A stretch of DNA of 64,000 nucleotides from Deltaproteobacteria bacterium HGW-Deltaproteobacteria-15 (GTDB lineage: Bacteria; Desulfobacterota; DSM-4660; Desulfatiglandales; HGW-15): assembly GCA_002840535.1 (NCBI GenBank), contig PHBH01000007.1, positions 62,001 through 126,000 of the forward strand, read 5' to 3'. Positions 25,058 to 34,380 of this stretch are shown piece after piece. Positions within the stretch are counted from its first letter, which is position 1. Every line of letters starts with the position of its first letter. A model generated the notes under the pieces. That model searched no databases, had not been told where the DNA came from, and saw only the letters and a program-made list of their open reading frames with translations. A program made the translations under genes and the position numbers.

Positions 25058-26620
25058 ATGGCGCCAATGCTCTTGCTTTCAGACGACCGGAAAAACATTC
25101 AAATCAACTGGCTGACACTGTCGTTTGCCGCTCCATTTGAAAAAGATTTTCAGTCCAACTACGTCCGTGCCAGCATGTTCCAGGTACGGCTCGCCCTGGC
25201 GCTCGGCATTTTCCTGTATGGGATCTTCGGCCTGCTCGATGCCTGGATCATACCTGAGGCCAAGTTCAAACTCTGGTTCATTCGCTACGTGTGCGCCATT
25301 CCCTCTGCCACCCTCATCCTCATCGCCACCTATGCTCGCTTTTTCGGGAAATACATGCAGCCCCTGATTGCCTTGCTGGTTGCCGTCGCAGGCATAGGAA
25401 TCGTGGCGATGACGGTGATTGCCCCGCCCGGAGCCGGTCACACATACTATGCAGGACTGATCCTCACCTTGATTTACGGCTATTCATTCACCCGCCTTCG
25501 CTTCATTTGGGCATCGGTGACGGGATGGGTCATCGTCATAAGTTATGAGATCGCGGCGATAGGTCTTACGGACACCCCAATGGTGGTCCTGATCAGCAAT
25601 AATTTCTTTTTCTTGAGCAGCAACATCCTTCTGATGTTCGCGTCCTACTCGATTGAATACAATTTGAGAAGAGACTATCTCCAGGCGCACATGCTTGAAG
25701 CAGAGAAGAGAAAGGTCATGGAGGGGAACAAGGAGCTGGAGAAAAGGACCCAGGAACTCGAGGTCGCGAAAAACCATGCCGAAAAAGCAAGCCGCGCCAA
25801 GAGTGAGTTCCTGGCGAATATGAGTCACGAGCTCAGAACGCCTCTGAACCACATCATCGGTTTCACGGAGATGGTGATCGACAAACGTATCGGAGAGTTG
25901 AATCCGGTGCAACAGGAGTATCTGAGTGACGTGCTGGGGAGCAGCAATCACCTCCTCTCCCTGATCAACGACGTTCTGGATATATCGAAGGTAGAAGCCG
26001 GAAAAATGGTGCTGGAACTGGAAGAGGTGGATATCCGCGTGCTTCTGGACAGCTCCCTGGTGATGGTCAGGGAAAAGGCCATGAAACATAGGATCACACT
26101 GGAGGTGAACTATGATTTTTCCGTTCATGGGGAGGTGTCATACCATGAACCGGATGCTCTCACGGAAGTGATTATGGCCGATGAACGAAAGCTCAAACAG
26201 GTGATGTATAACCTCCTGTCCAATGCGGTGAAGTTCACGCCGGACGGGGGAAAGGTCCAATTGAGCGCTCGTCTTTCGAATGGTTCGGAGATCATCGGTT
26301 GCTCAGGAGACGGGTTGAAGGACGGGGCCGACTCTCTTGGATCGCCGGGTAAATGGCTCTGTGTGTCCTTGACCGACACGGGCATCGGCATCAGGCAAGA
26401 GGATCAGAAGAGAATTTTTGCGCCTTTTGAGCAGGGGGACAGTTCGGCGAGCAGGATTTACGACGGAACAGGTCTTGGCCTATCCCTGACCAAGAGCTTT
26501 GTTGAGCTCCACGGGGGCAAGATCTGGGTGGAGAGTGAAGGAGAAGGCAAAGGGAGCAAGTTCACCTTCGTCATCCCGAGCATCCAGCCGCACGCCGGAC
26601 CCCGTGCGTCCCTCGATTAG
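25058..26620 (+). CDS. Membrane sensor histidine kinase
   Basis: This 520-residue protein has about six N-terminal helices (residues 40-205: LALALGIFLYGIFG, ATLILIATYARFF and so on) of the MASE type, a short coiled coil (VMEGNKELEKRTQELEVAKN), HisKA with His257 (MSHELRTPLNHIIGF) and a complete ATPase domain (NLLSNAVKFTPDGG, TDTGIGI, GTGLGLSLTKSF). No PAS or receiver is present, and no response-regulator gene is adjacent, so it must signal to a regulator encoded elsewhere. The ligand is unknown. Its end overlaps the convergent carboxypeptidase gene by 4 bases. Confidence 0.8.
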   Translation: MAPMLLLSDDRKNIQINWLTLSFAAPFEKDFQSNYVRASMFQVRLALALGIFLYGIFGLLDAWIIPEAKFKLWFIRYVCAIPSATLILIATYARFFGKYMQPLIALLVAVAGIGIVAMTVIAPPGAGHTYYAGLILTLIYGYSFTRLRFIWASVTGWVIVISYEIAAIGLTDTPMVVLISNNFFFLSSNILLMFASYSIEYNLRRDYLQAHMLEAEKRKVMEGNKELEKRTQELEVAKNHAEKASRAKSEFLANMSHELRTPLNHIIGFTEMVIDKRIGELNPVQQEYLSDVLGSSNHLLSLINDVLDISKVEAGKMVLELEEVDIRVLLDSSLVMVREKAMKHRITLEVNYDFSVHGEVSYHEPDALTEVIMADERKLKQVMYNLLSNAVKFTPDGGKVQLSARLSNGSEIIGCSGDGLKDGADSLGSPGKWLCVSLTDTGIGIRQEDQKRIFAPFEQGDSSASRIYDGTGLGLSLTKSFVELHGGKIWVESEGEGKGSKFTFVIPSIQPHAGPRASLD

Positions 26621-27864
26621 AAGGCTAACCTGATACGGTCAATCATCCGCTTGAAAAAGCCGCCGGGGCCTACTGCAGCCTGGGCCTTGATCGGGATTGT
26701 CGCCAGAGCGTTTCCTTCGGTCGTAACCGTCAAGTCGCCGACCGTCGCATCCTTGGCTACGGGCGCAACGAGATACTGTGAAGAGAAGGTTGCTGTCACC
26801 CCGAGCTTTTTCTCCTGCCCTTTCAGAACGGTCACGCGGGGAGTTACGGCAGGGGCTATAGCCACCTGGTCGGCGTCGCCCCCATACACCGGGAGTGTTT
26901 CCGCCACGTCCCTGGGCCAATCGAGGCTCACGGTTGCGAAAGTGCGGAATCCCCAGGCGAGCAGCTTCCCGGTCTCTATGCGGCGCTTCTCGGCATTAGG
27001 CGTTCCGAGCACGGCCGCAATGAGCCTCATCTCGCCCTCGCTCGCGGTGGCAACGAGATGATAGCCGGCTTCCCTGACGTGCCCGGTCTTGAGGCCGTCG
27101 ACCCTTGCATCGTGGAAAAGGAGGGAATTGAAATTGGGTTGCTTTATCTTCTGGAAGGTGAATTCCTTTAACCCGGTGTAGGTTACCGCGTCGGGAAAGC
27201 GCTCCAGGATAGCGCGCGCGAGTATTGCCATATCGCTTGCTGTCGTGTACTGGCCCGGCACGGGCAGCCCGTCCGGATTCCCGAAATGACTTTCCGTGAG
27301 CCCGAGCTCTTTCGCCTTCTCGTTCATCTTTTCCGTGAAACCATCGGGACTTCCGCTCAGATGCTCGGCGAGCGCCACCGCCGCGTCATTGCCGGAAGAC
27401 ACCATCAGGCCATAGAGCAGGTCCTGAATCGAAACGCTCTGGCCGACTCTGAGGAACATCCGCGATACAGTCGAATCCATCGAAAGGCGCCAGGCCTGTT
27501 CGCTTATGATGACCGGGGTGTCGAGCTTTATTCTGCCGGTCTGGAGGGCCTCGAGCGCCAGGTAGAAGGTCACCAGCTTTGCCAGGCTTGCCGGCTGCAT
27601 CTGCTCGTGCTCGTTGAATGCGTACAGCAGTGCCCCGGTTTTGGCGTCGATCAGGAGCGCCGCCTTCGCATCGAGGAGAAAGGGCGCGGACAGGCTGCCG
27701 AACATGGTCATGTTTTTCGGCGTTGCGGGCGTCGCCTCGGTTTGCCGGGGGCGAGCTTGGGCCCCACGGGTCCGTGGCGCAGCGAATGCGGAAACGGCCT
27801 GAAACAGTACGCAAAACAACAACAGCCCGACAAAAAGCTCAAACCACTGCTTGCGAGAAATCAT
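26617..27864 (-). CDS. dacC: D-alanyl-D-alanine carboxypeptidase (PBP5/6 type)
   Basis: This 415-residue penicillin-binding protein of the low-molecular-weight class trims the terminal D-Ala from peptidoglycan stem peptides. It has a signal peptide (residues 1-28). The active-site triad of motifs is complete: S93-LAK96 (PASLAKLV), SGN (VSSGNDAAVALAEHL) and KTG (DGLKTGHV). A second beta-domain (about 320-400) follows, then a short C-terminal amphipathic stretch (FFKRMIDRIRLAF), the typical membrane anchor of PBP5. It is encoded alone, convergent with the histidine kinase. The dacC versus dacA name is by analogy only. Confidence 0.85.
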   Translation of the reverse strand: MISRKQWFELFVGLLLFCVLFQAVSAFAAPRTRGAQARPRQTEATPATPKNMTMFGSLSAPFLLDAKAALLIDAKTGALLYAFNEHEQMQPASLAKLVTFYLALEALQTGRIKLDTPVIISEQAWRLSMDSTVSRMFLRVGQSVSIQDLLYGLMVSSGNDAAVALAEHLSGSPDGFTEKMNEKAKELGLTESHFGNPDGLPVPGQYTTASDMAILARAILERFPDAVTYTGLKEFTFQKIKQPNFNSLLFHDARVDGLKTGHVREAGYHLVATASEGEMRLIAAVLGTPNAEKRRIETGKLLAWGFRTFATVSLDWPRDVAETLPVYGGDADQVAIAPAVTPRVTVLKGQEKKLGVTATFSSQYLVAPVAKDATVGDLTVTTEGNALATIPIKAQAAVGPGGFFKRMIDRIRLAF

Positions 27865-28207
27865 CAGCTACTCCACTTCTTTCGGTGAATTCTGTCAGTT
27901 CTAAAAAGAGTTTTAGCAGGTTGCTCAGAAATGTCCAGAAGGCATTGACCCGATAAAGTCGCGCTATCCGCGGGGATGGCCCAAGACCGGTCCTCCCCTC
28001 CCCAAATCACACCATTTCACGTCCAGTCTATGATATGGTTTGGCAGAGAGAAGGGTAGGAGGCTCGAAGGCGGGGAAGTTTGCAAAAAGTGTCTCTCGCC
28101 CGCCTGTCCCGTGCGCAGTGCGGGGCTTTTCTGGAGACCGCAGAGTTCTAACCGCAATGTAGTCTATCTCATGCTCCTGGTAACAAGTGTCCCAAGGGAG
28201 GCGAAAC
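27865..28207. other. Gene-free region upstream of carboxypeptidase and epoxide hydrolase
   Basis: These 343 bases form a divergent promoter region between dacC (minus) and the epoxide hydrolase (plus). A long open frame on the plus strand crosses it, but only as a frame overlapping known genes. I see no operator, terminator or repeat I can support. Confidence 0.45.
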
Positions 28208-29356
28208 ATGCAAACACCCCGTCCGTTCGAGATTCATGTCCCCGACGAAACGCTTGCCGACCTGAGTATGCGGCTCGAGCGTACACGATGGCCCGACGAG
28301 AATCAGGGCGAGGCCTGGCAGTACGGAAGCGATCTCAAATACATGAAGGATCTCGCCGGTTACTGGCGAACGGAATACAACTGGCGCGCTCACGAGGCGC
28401 GACTCAACAACCTGCGCCAATTCGTCACGTCCATCGACGGAATCGATCTCCACTTCATCCACGAACCGGGTGTAGGCCCGGATCCCATGCCGCTTATCCT
28501 GATGCACGGGTGGCCGGGATCTATCGTCGAGTTCGAACGGCTTCTTCCGCTGCTGACCGACCCGGGCCGTTTTGGCGGCGACCCGGCCGATGCCTTCACC
28601 GTTGTTGCGCCCTCCCTACCGGGCTACGCTTTTTCGTTTCGGCCCGGCCAGCCGCGGTTCAGTGTCGCCCGCATGGCCGACATCTTTGCCAAGCTCATGA
28701 CCGGGGTGCTGGGTCACGATCGGTTCGCCGCACAGGGCGGCGACTGGGGCGGCTACATCAGCGCGGCACTCGGCGCAGCACATGCGGACAAGGTTCTCGG
28801 CATCCATGTGAACCTGTTGTGGGGGCCGCGTCAGGACACGCCCACTCCAAAGACGGAGGGGGAGCGGGCATATATGAAGGAGTTGAACCATTGGCTGAAA
28901 GAAGAGCAGGCCTACGGCCTGATTCAGGGGACCAAGCCGCAGACGCTCGCGTACGGTCTCACCGATTCGCCGGTCGGGCTCGCAGCCTGGATTGTGGAGA
29001 AATTCCGGACCTGGAGCGACTGCGGCGGCAGCGTCGAAAACCGCTTCTCAAAGGATCTGCTGCTCACCAATGTGATGCTGTACTGGGTCACCGGCGCGAT
29101 AAACTCGTCCTTTTGGCCCTACTGGTCTCGACTCCACGAGCCATGGCCCATCACCAGGGAGACCCCTGTCCGCGCGCCCACGGCCTTCGCCTCTTTCCCA
29201 AAAGAGATCCTGCACCCGCCGCGCGCGTGGGTGGAACCGGCATACCCGAATATCCGCCGCTGGACCATGATGACGGCCGGCGGCCATTTCCCCGCTCTGG
29301 AGGAGCCGGAAGCACTCGCTGCCGATGTTCGCGCCTTTTTCAGGGATCTCCGGTAG
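28208..29356 (+). CDS. Epoxide hydrolase (alpha/beta fold, EHN type)
   Basis: This 382-residue enzyme starts at the ATG behind AAGGGAGGCG. The N-terminal EHN domain (RPFEIHVPDETLADLSMRLE, then RWPDENQGEAWQYG) is followed by an alpha/beta hydrolase. Nucleophile Asp179 sits in QGGDWGGYISAALG, the oxyanion motif is HGWPGS, and the catalytic His is in AGGHFPALEEPEAL. It opens epoxides to diols; juvenile-hormone-type and microsomal-like members take bulky lipophilic epoxides. No neighbouring gene explains its substrate. It is well separated from the convergent USP-panE genes. Confidence 0.82.
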   Translation: MQTPRPFEIHVPDETLADLSMRLERTRWPDENQGEAWQYGSDLKYMKDLAGYWRTEYNWRAHEARLNNLRQFVTSIDGIDLHFIHEPGVGPDPMPLILMHGWPGSIVEFERLLPLLTDPGRFGGDPADAFTVVAPSLPGYAFSFRPGQPRFSVARMADIFAKLMTGVLGHDRFAAQGGDWGGYISAALGAAHADKVLGIHVNLLWGPRQDTPTPKTEGERAYMKELNHWLKEEQAYGLIQGTKPQTLAYGLTDSPVGLAAWIVEKFRTWSDCGGSVENRFSKDLLLTNVMLYWVTGAINSSFWPYWSRLHEPWPITRETPVRAPTAFASFPKEILHPPRAWVEPAYPNIRRWTMMTAGGHFPALEEPEALAADVRAFFRDLR

Positions 29357-29454
29357 AATTTTCGGCTTTCTGCCCGGGTCGGATTTACAGTTCACCGAAG
29401 TGGAGATCCGCACTGATTAGTGCGCCTGAAAGAGAATATCAGCATACAAGAATG

Positions 29455-30513
29455 TCAGACAGGTTGCGGAATGGAAGGCTTTTCGGGCGCCAGAAGCAGT
29501 TCCTCCATATTTGCCGGAGTCAGGCTGCGCCGTCCTTGCTCAATCTCCTTGATCATCCTCGTCAGGGCTTCGTTGAACGGTGTTCTCACGCCTGCCTTTC
29601 GGGCCTGCTCAACCACATAGCCATTGAGGAAATCGATTTCCGTCTTCCGGCCCCTCTCCAGGCTCTGAAGGCTGGAGGATTTGAGTTTTCCGTGCTTTCG
29701 TGCCGCGATGCGCACCAGAATGTCTTTGACAAAGCGGGTAACGGCGCCTGCGCTCTCAGGCACATAGAGCAGCATGGGGTTGACTGCTATCCGCTCCGGG
29801 CGAAAACCGAGGGCGAGGGCAGTATCAATGACCTCCCGGTATGTGGCCATGAAAGCCTGCCGTACCCGCCCGTCGCGGAGCATGTTCCCAAGAGATTCGC
29901 CCGTGAGTGCGCCGATGGTGGTGATTGTGCAATTGATGGCGAGCTTGCCCCACTGGGCTCCCTTGATGTTACCGCTCACCACCACCGGGGTCACGACCCT
30001 CAGGATGTCTGCAAGCTTCTCGATCCTCTTTGTCTGGCTTCCATCCGGCTCCCCGATGTGGATGGCCCCCGGCCCTGTGCGCTCGTAAACACCCGGCCCA
30101 TGCATGGTGCCGCCCCATCCGATAATGCCGGCTGCCACGCGTCCGGCTCCAATCTCCCCAGCCACGGCATCCTCAACAATGCCGTTCTGGCATGTAAGCA
30201 CAAAGCCATGTTGGGGGTCGAGGAAGGGCAAGGTATCGCGTGCCGCTTCCACTACTCGATGTGCCTTCATGGTCAGAAGGGCCACATCAAAGCGGTCGTC
30301 GCGATCCAGTTCGGCAAGTGACGTAAAGGCGCGTGCCGGAGCGGTAAACTTCTCATCGGGCGTGCTCACGCCGATGCCGTTGCGGTTTATTTCTTCGCTG
30401 ATCTCTCGATTGCCCGTCACCAGCGTCGGCGCATACCCCGCCTTGATGAGCTTCCCCGCTACAACCCCTCCAATAGCGCCTATACCTTCAATGAGAATGC
30501 GGGATGAATCCAT
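29455..30513 (-). CDS. panE: 2-dehydropantoate 2-reductase-like protein
   Basis: This 352-residue ketopantoate-reductase-family protein has an N-terminal NADP site (ILIEGIGAIGGVVAGKLI), the family's catalytic-lysine segment WGKLAINCTITTIGALTG and the C-terminal helical domain with EIDFLNGYVVEQARKAGVRTPFN. ApbA/PanE enzymes make pantoate for coenzyme A, but many paralogues reduce other 2-oxo acids. Its ATG shares one base with the stop of the upstream universal-stress gene (TAATG), so the two are translationally coupled. That unusual pairing makes a paralogue role plausible. Confidence 0.7.
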   Translation of the reverse strand: MDSSRILIEGIGAIGGVVAGKLIKAGYAPTLVTGNREISEEINRNGIGVSTPDEKFTAPARAFTSLAELDRDDRFDVALLTMKAHRVVEAARDTLPFLDPQHGFVLTCQNGIVEDAVAGEIGAGRVAAGIIGWGGTMHGPGVYERTGPGAIHIGEPDGSQTKRIEKLADILRVVTPVVVSGNIKGAQWGKLAINCTITTIGALTGESLGNMLRDGRVRQAFMATYREVIDTALALGFRPERIAVNPMLLYVPESAGAVTRFVKDILVRIAARKHGKLKSSSLQSLERGRKTEIDFLNGYVVEQARKAGVRTPFNEALTRMIKEIEQGRRSLTPANMEELLLAPEKPSIPQPV

Positions 30514-30968
30514 TATGTGCGACACGCCTCTGGCCTGATCAAAAGCACCGGGATATGGGAGTCGTGCAGAACGCTCAAGGCCACGCTGCCCAGCATCAAT
30601 TTCTTCATGCCCGTATATCCGTGGGTAGCGATGACAATCATGTCTATGCCGTTTTTCCGGGCAAAATCCGTGATAGCGGGGGCAGCCCGGTTGTCCTCGA
30701 CGACCTCCGTCTTCGCCCTGACCCCTTCGGCGCCGAGACGGGCTTCCACATCCGCGAGATATTTCCTCGCCGAGTCTGAGAAGGCTTTAATCATCGCGGT
30801 GATATCGAAGTGCGCGCCGTAGAGTTCGGCATAGGGAGCATCGATCTTGACCACACTCAGCAGGATCACTTCTCCTGCGAAGCCGTCCTTAACCATCTTC
30901 TTAACCTCATCCAGCGCACACTCCGCAAGCTTTGAGCCGTCCAGGGGAACGAGTATCTTACGATACAT
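30513..30968 (-). CDS. Universal stress protein (UspA family)
   Basis: This 151-residue protein starts at the ATG preceded by GGAGGAAAGGAA, giving the classic N-terminus MYRKILVPLDGSKLAE. The nucleotide-loop motif is ATHG-x9-GS (THGYTGMKKLMLGS), close to G2xG9xGS with the first Gly replaced by Ala; ATP binding is therefore likely but not certain. Its stop is fused to the start of the PanE-like gene. Universal stress proteins act in the cytoplasm under starvation or oxygen stress; the target is unknown. Confidence 0.85.
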   Translation of the reverse strand: MYRKILVPLDGSKLAECALDEVKKMVKDGFAGEVILLSVVKIDAPYAELYGAHFDITAMIKAFSDSARKYLADVEARLGAEGVRAKTEVVEDNRAAPAITDFARKNGIDMIVIATHGYTGMKKLMLGSVALSVLHDSHIPVLLIRPEACRT

Positions 30969-31245
30969 TTCCTTTCCTCCTTCCTGCACAGTCTCTCCCG
31001 GAAAGATCCTGGACAATGCATTGAGCCCAGGGGATGAAATGAAAAAGTGTCTTTCTGCCTCAGACTGTAGGGGATTCGGACTTGTGTGTCAAGGATGAGG
31101 CCCAGCCCATTCTCCCATGCCATACATGACAAAACGCAAACTATTTTGTGCTCACCTCAATAACCACGTCGCAACTGGCTGGTTACGTGGATTCTCTCTC
31201 ACAAGCGAAGGAATAAAAGGATGTGCTTCCCCTGTTTTCCCCTGG

Positions 31246-34170
31246 TCAATCATGACTTCGAAGGTCTCGCGCGGTACTGCGTTCATCGAGAACCCGGCGC
31301 ACCAACTGCGCCAACTCTGCAAGTTCGATCGGTTTGAAGGCGAAAGCCGCGATGCCCATGGCAACGGCCTGCGGCTCTGAAATCTGTTCGCTATATCCAG
31401 TGCACAGAATGACGGGGATATCCGGTCGAATCGCCAAAATTTCGCTGGACAGGACCTCTCCGGTCATTCGCGGCATGGTCATATCGGTGATCACCAGGTC
31501 GAAATCGTACGGTGCGGATCTGAACAGCTCCAAGGCCTCATCCGCACTAACCCTGCCTTCCACGCGGTAGCCCAATCGTTGGAGAAACTCACACCCCAGT
31601 TCAACCTGAAAAGGCTCGTCATCCACCCAGAGAACCGACTCTGTGCCGTGCGGCAGAGGCAAAGTCTCTTGTGCCTTTCGACGGGAATCGCTTTGGATGA
31701 TGGGCAGATCAATGGTGAAGACGCTCCCCTGGTCCGGGGTGCTGACTGCTGAAATGGACCCGCCATGGCTCTTGATGATCCCGTGTACCACGGAAAGGCC
31801 AAGACCGGTGCCCTTGTCGGCTCCCTTGGTGGTGAAAAACGGATCGAAAATGCGTTCAAGCACCTCTGCCGTCATGCCGCAGCCCGTGTCGCTTACTGTC
31901 AGGCGCACACAAGGTCCGCTGCAGGTAAGACTCGCCTCGCTCCCGGATGTATGGTCGAGTTCGGTCAGAGCCACTGTCAGGACTCCACCGGTGGCCATTG
32001 CGTGACCGGCGTTTGTGCACAAGTTCATCAGCACCTGGTGAATCTGAGTAGGGTCTGCCGATATCGTTGCCGAGATTTCCAGATTTGTGCGGATTTCGAT
32101 CGTGCTTGGCAGGGTGGCGCGGATCAATTTGAGAGCTTCATCGATGATAGGCCGGATTTCCACTGCCACCATTTCCTGGTCGCTTTTGCGGCTGAAGGTT
32201 AAGATCTGGCGCACCATATCCCTGGCCCGCATCCCGGCTTGGCGAATTTTGAGCAGATAGCCATGAATCAGATCGCCGGGCCGGACTTCGGTCAGGGAAA
32301 GATCTGAATACCCCAGCACTGCTGAAAGAATGTTGTTGAAATCGTGAGCAATGCCACCGGCCAGGGTCCCGATGGATTCCAATCTCTGGCTCTGACGGAT
32401 TCGTGTTTCGAGCTTTTTGTTTTCGGTCAGGTCGATGATAAAACCGCGCAACCCGGAAAATCCCCCCTCCTGGAAAATGGGAGCGATCCGAATCATCACC
32501 GGAAAGCGGGTACCGTCCTTGCGAACGGCTGTATACTCGTTGAGAAGCGGTTTGGCTCCGCCGCGGATCCGGGCCATGTTCGCTACGGCCCGTTCACGCT
32601 CCTCGGGCGCGATCATCTCGATGGCCTTCAATCCTTCCGCAACGTCTGCAGCGCTGTACCCGAAAGTAACCAATGCCTGGCGGTTCACGAAGGTCAAGCG
32701 GCCGGCCGCATCGGTTTCAAACAGGGTTTCCGGCATCATCTCAGCCAATTGCTGAAAACGGGACTCACTCTTGTCCAAAGCCAGAGCAACCCGCTTGGAT
32801 TCGGTGATGTCAGTACCCACCACCACCAGGCAGGATTCGCCGCCGAATTGAAGATGTCTGGCAGACAGCAGGATATCCAGGATTTTCCCATCCTTTCGTC
32901 GATATTGCATCTCCAGCCCATTTACCTCTTCTTTGGTCTCGATCACTCTTACCAACCGTTGGTGGTCGGCCGGATTTGCATAAAGGCGAAGTTCTGCGGG
33001 CGTATGTCCTATGACTTCCTGGCGCGAGTAGCCGCTGATTCGGCAGAAATAGGGATTCACTTCCAGGTAACACCCATCGCTGAGACGGGAGATGGTGATG
33101 GCATCCGGAGCCGACTCAAGGATGCTGCGGTAACGCCATTCGCTCTCTTGCAGGGCATCCAGTGCCTGTTTTCGCTCGGTGATGTCTTCGATTACACTGA
33201 TAAGATGGATAGGTTGGTCCCGCGCATCGCGCACCAGGCTAACCGTAACACGGGTCCAAATCCAGACGCCATCGTTGCGGCAAAAGCGCTTTTCCATCGC
33301 GTAGGACTCGGTGGGACCCCGCTTGGTTTCCAGTGGAACATCTTCCGGGTGGGAGATCTCCGCCATCTGCCGGCCTTCAAGCCTGGATACGGGATACCCC
33401 AGCAGTTCGGCAAAGAAGCGGTTGACCCGGGTCAACCGCCCATTGAGCTCTGTCTCCACAAGCCCCACCGCCGCGTGATCGAAGATGATGCTCAACCGGG
33501 TTCTGCTCTGTTCCAGATCCAGGGCAACCGCCCTTTCGCGGTTGGCGGCATTTTCCATTCCTCTGACGAGCACGGCGACGGAAATCGCGCAGACCGCATT
33601 GAGAAACAGGAAATTGATGCCGGCAACAGCGGCCTGCATATCGCTTTGAAAAACCGATCCTATCGCCAGCGATCCTCTCCACGAAAAATAGCCGAGGAAT
33701 GCAAAGGTAACTGCATTCAGCGACAATGCCCAAAAGGCCCCTTTTACGCCCAACAGCACCCCGGCCAATACCGCGAAACAAAACAACCAAGCCGAACCGC
33801 CGCTGGCAATACCAACGGTCAGTATCACTCCCAGACCCACCGTGTAAACGATCAGAACGGCAATGCCGGCCCTGAGCAGATACGGAATGCTTCCCCGCAA
33901 ACGCAGCAGCACGCAGGCAAAGATCACCGCTGCGATATCTATAAAAACCATTTGATAATGGCCGCTATCCAGAAGCATCATCACGGCGGGAAGCAGCGCC
34001 AGAGGCGACATGGCCACCCCACCTGCGAAAATGGCCCACAGGATCCGCTCTCTCCAGAATTCCAGCTCGTTGATGGTGCCATGCGGTCTTCCAAAGATAG
34101 AACCGAGCAGGCGCCGGCTCCGGTGTTTAGGAAGTGCCGAGCGATCTGTTGACGACGAGAAATCCCTCAT
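31246..34170 (-). CDS. Multi-PAS hybrid sensor histidine kinase
   Basis: This 974-residue protein starts at the ATG about ten bases after AGGAGC. N-terminal region: six or seven helices (residues about 20-210). Then four PAS/PAC modules (about 220-590: for example FAELLGYPVSRLEGR, ICRISGYSRQEVIG, RQALVTFGYSAADV), HisKA with His609 (GIAHDFNNILSAVLGYSDL), ATPase (NLCTNAGHAM, DTGCGM, GTGLGLSVVHGI) and a C-terminal receiver with Asp896 (LVITDMTMPRMTGE). It probably phosphorelays to a separate output protein. No response regulator or output gene is adjacent. The HDFNN H-box is typical of the HisKA family fused to PAS rows in Desulfobacterota. Ligand unknown. Confidence 0.85.
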   Translation of the reverse strand: MRDFSSSTDRSALPKHRSRRLLGSIFGRPHGTINELEFWRERILWAIFAGGVAMSPLALLPAVMMLLDSGHYQMVFIDIAAVIFACVLLRLRGSIPYLLRAGIAVLIVYTVGLGVILTVGIASGGSAWLFCFAVLAGVLLGVKGAFWALSLNAVTFAFLGYFSWRGSLAIGSVFQSDMQAAVAGINFLFLNAVCAISVAVLVRGMENAANRERAVALDLEQSRTRLSIIFDHAAVGLVETELNGRLTRVNRFFAELLGYPVSRLEGRQMAEISHPEDVPLETKRGPTESYAMEKRFCRNDGVWIWTRVTVSLVRDARDQPIHLISVIEDITERKQALDALQESEWRYRSILESAPDAITISRLSDGCYLEVNPYFCRISGYSRQEVIGHTPAELRLYANPADHQRLVRVIETKEEVNGLEMQYRRKDGKILDILLSARHLQFGGESCLVVVGTDITESKRVALALDKSESRFQQLAEMMPETLFETDAAGRLTFVNRQALVTFGYSAADVAEGLKAIEMIAPEERERAVANMARIRGGAKPLLNEYTAVRKDGTRFPVMIRIAPIFQEGGFSGLRGFIIDLTENKKLETRIRQSQRLESIGTLAGGIAHDFNNILSAVLGYSDLSLTEVRPGDLIHGYLLKIRQAGMRARDMVRQILTFSRKSDQEMVAVEIRPIIDEALKLIRATLPSTIEIRTNLEISATISADPTQIHQVLMNLCTNAGHAMATGGVLTVALTELDHTSGSEASLTCSGPCVRLTVSDTGCGMTAEVLERIFDPFFTTKGADKGTGLGLSVVHGIIKSHGGSISAVSTPDQGSVFTIDLPIIQSDSRRKAQETLPLPHGTESVLWVDDEPFQVELGCEFLQRLGYRVEGRVSADEALELFRSAPYDFDLVITDMTMPRMTGEVLSSEILAIRPDIPVILCTGYSEQISEPQAVAMGIAAFAFKPIELAELAQLVRRVLDERSTARDLRSHD

Positions 34171-34380
34171 AAAGACTTGCTCCTGCTTATATCTGGTCCC
34201 CGCCTGACGCCTATAGGAACGCAGGTGGAAACAGCCGTCTCTGAATAGAACCCCAAGCGGCATTATACGGAACTATAAATACCGAGCAAAGGTGCGCGCA
34301 CCGGGCGAACCGCGGTGCACGCACCTTTGAAAACAACCGATGAAGCAGAGGAAGCACTGCAGCGGAGGCAGCTCTCACTT

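Noticed and set aside
27976..30321. A very long plus-strand open frame (over 700 codons) crossing the epoxide hydrolase and the PanE-like gene
   Set aside because: It runs over two genes with clear motifs in other frames or the other strand, lacks any recognisable domain and has an unsuitable start. It is a by-product of high-GC codon bias.
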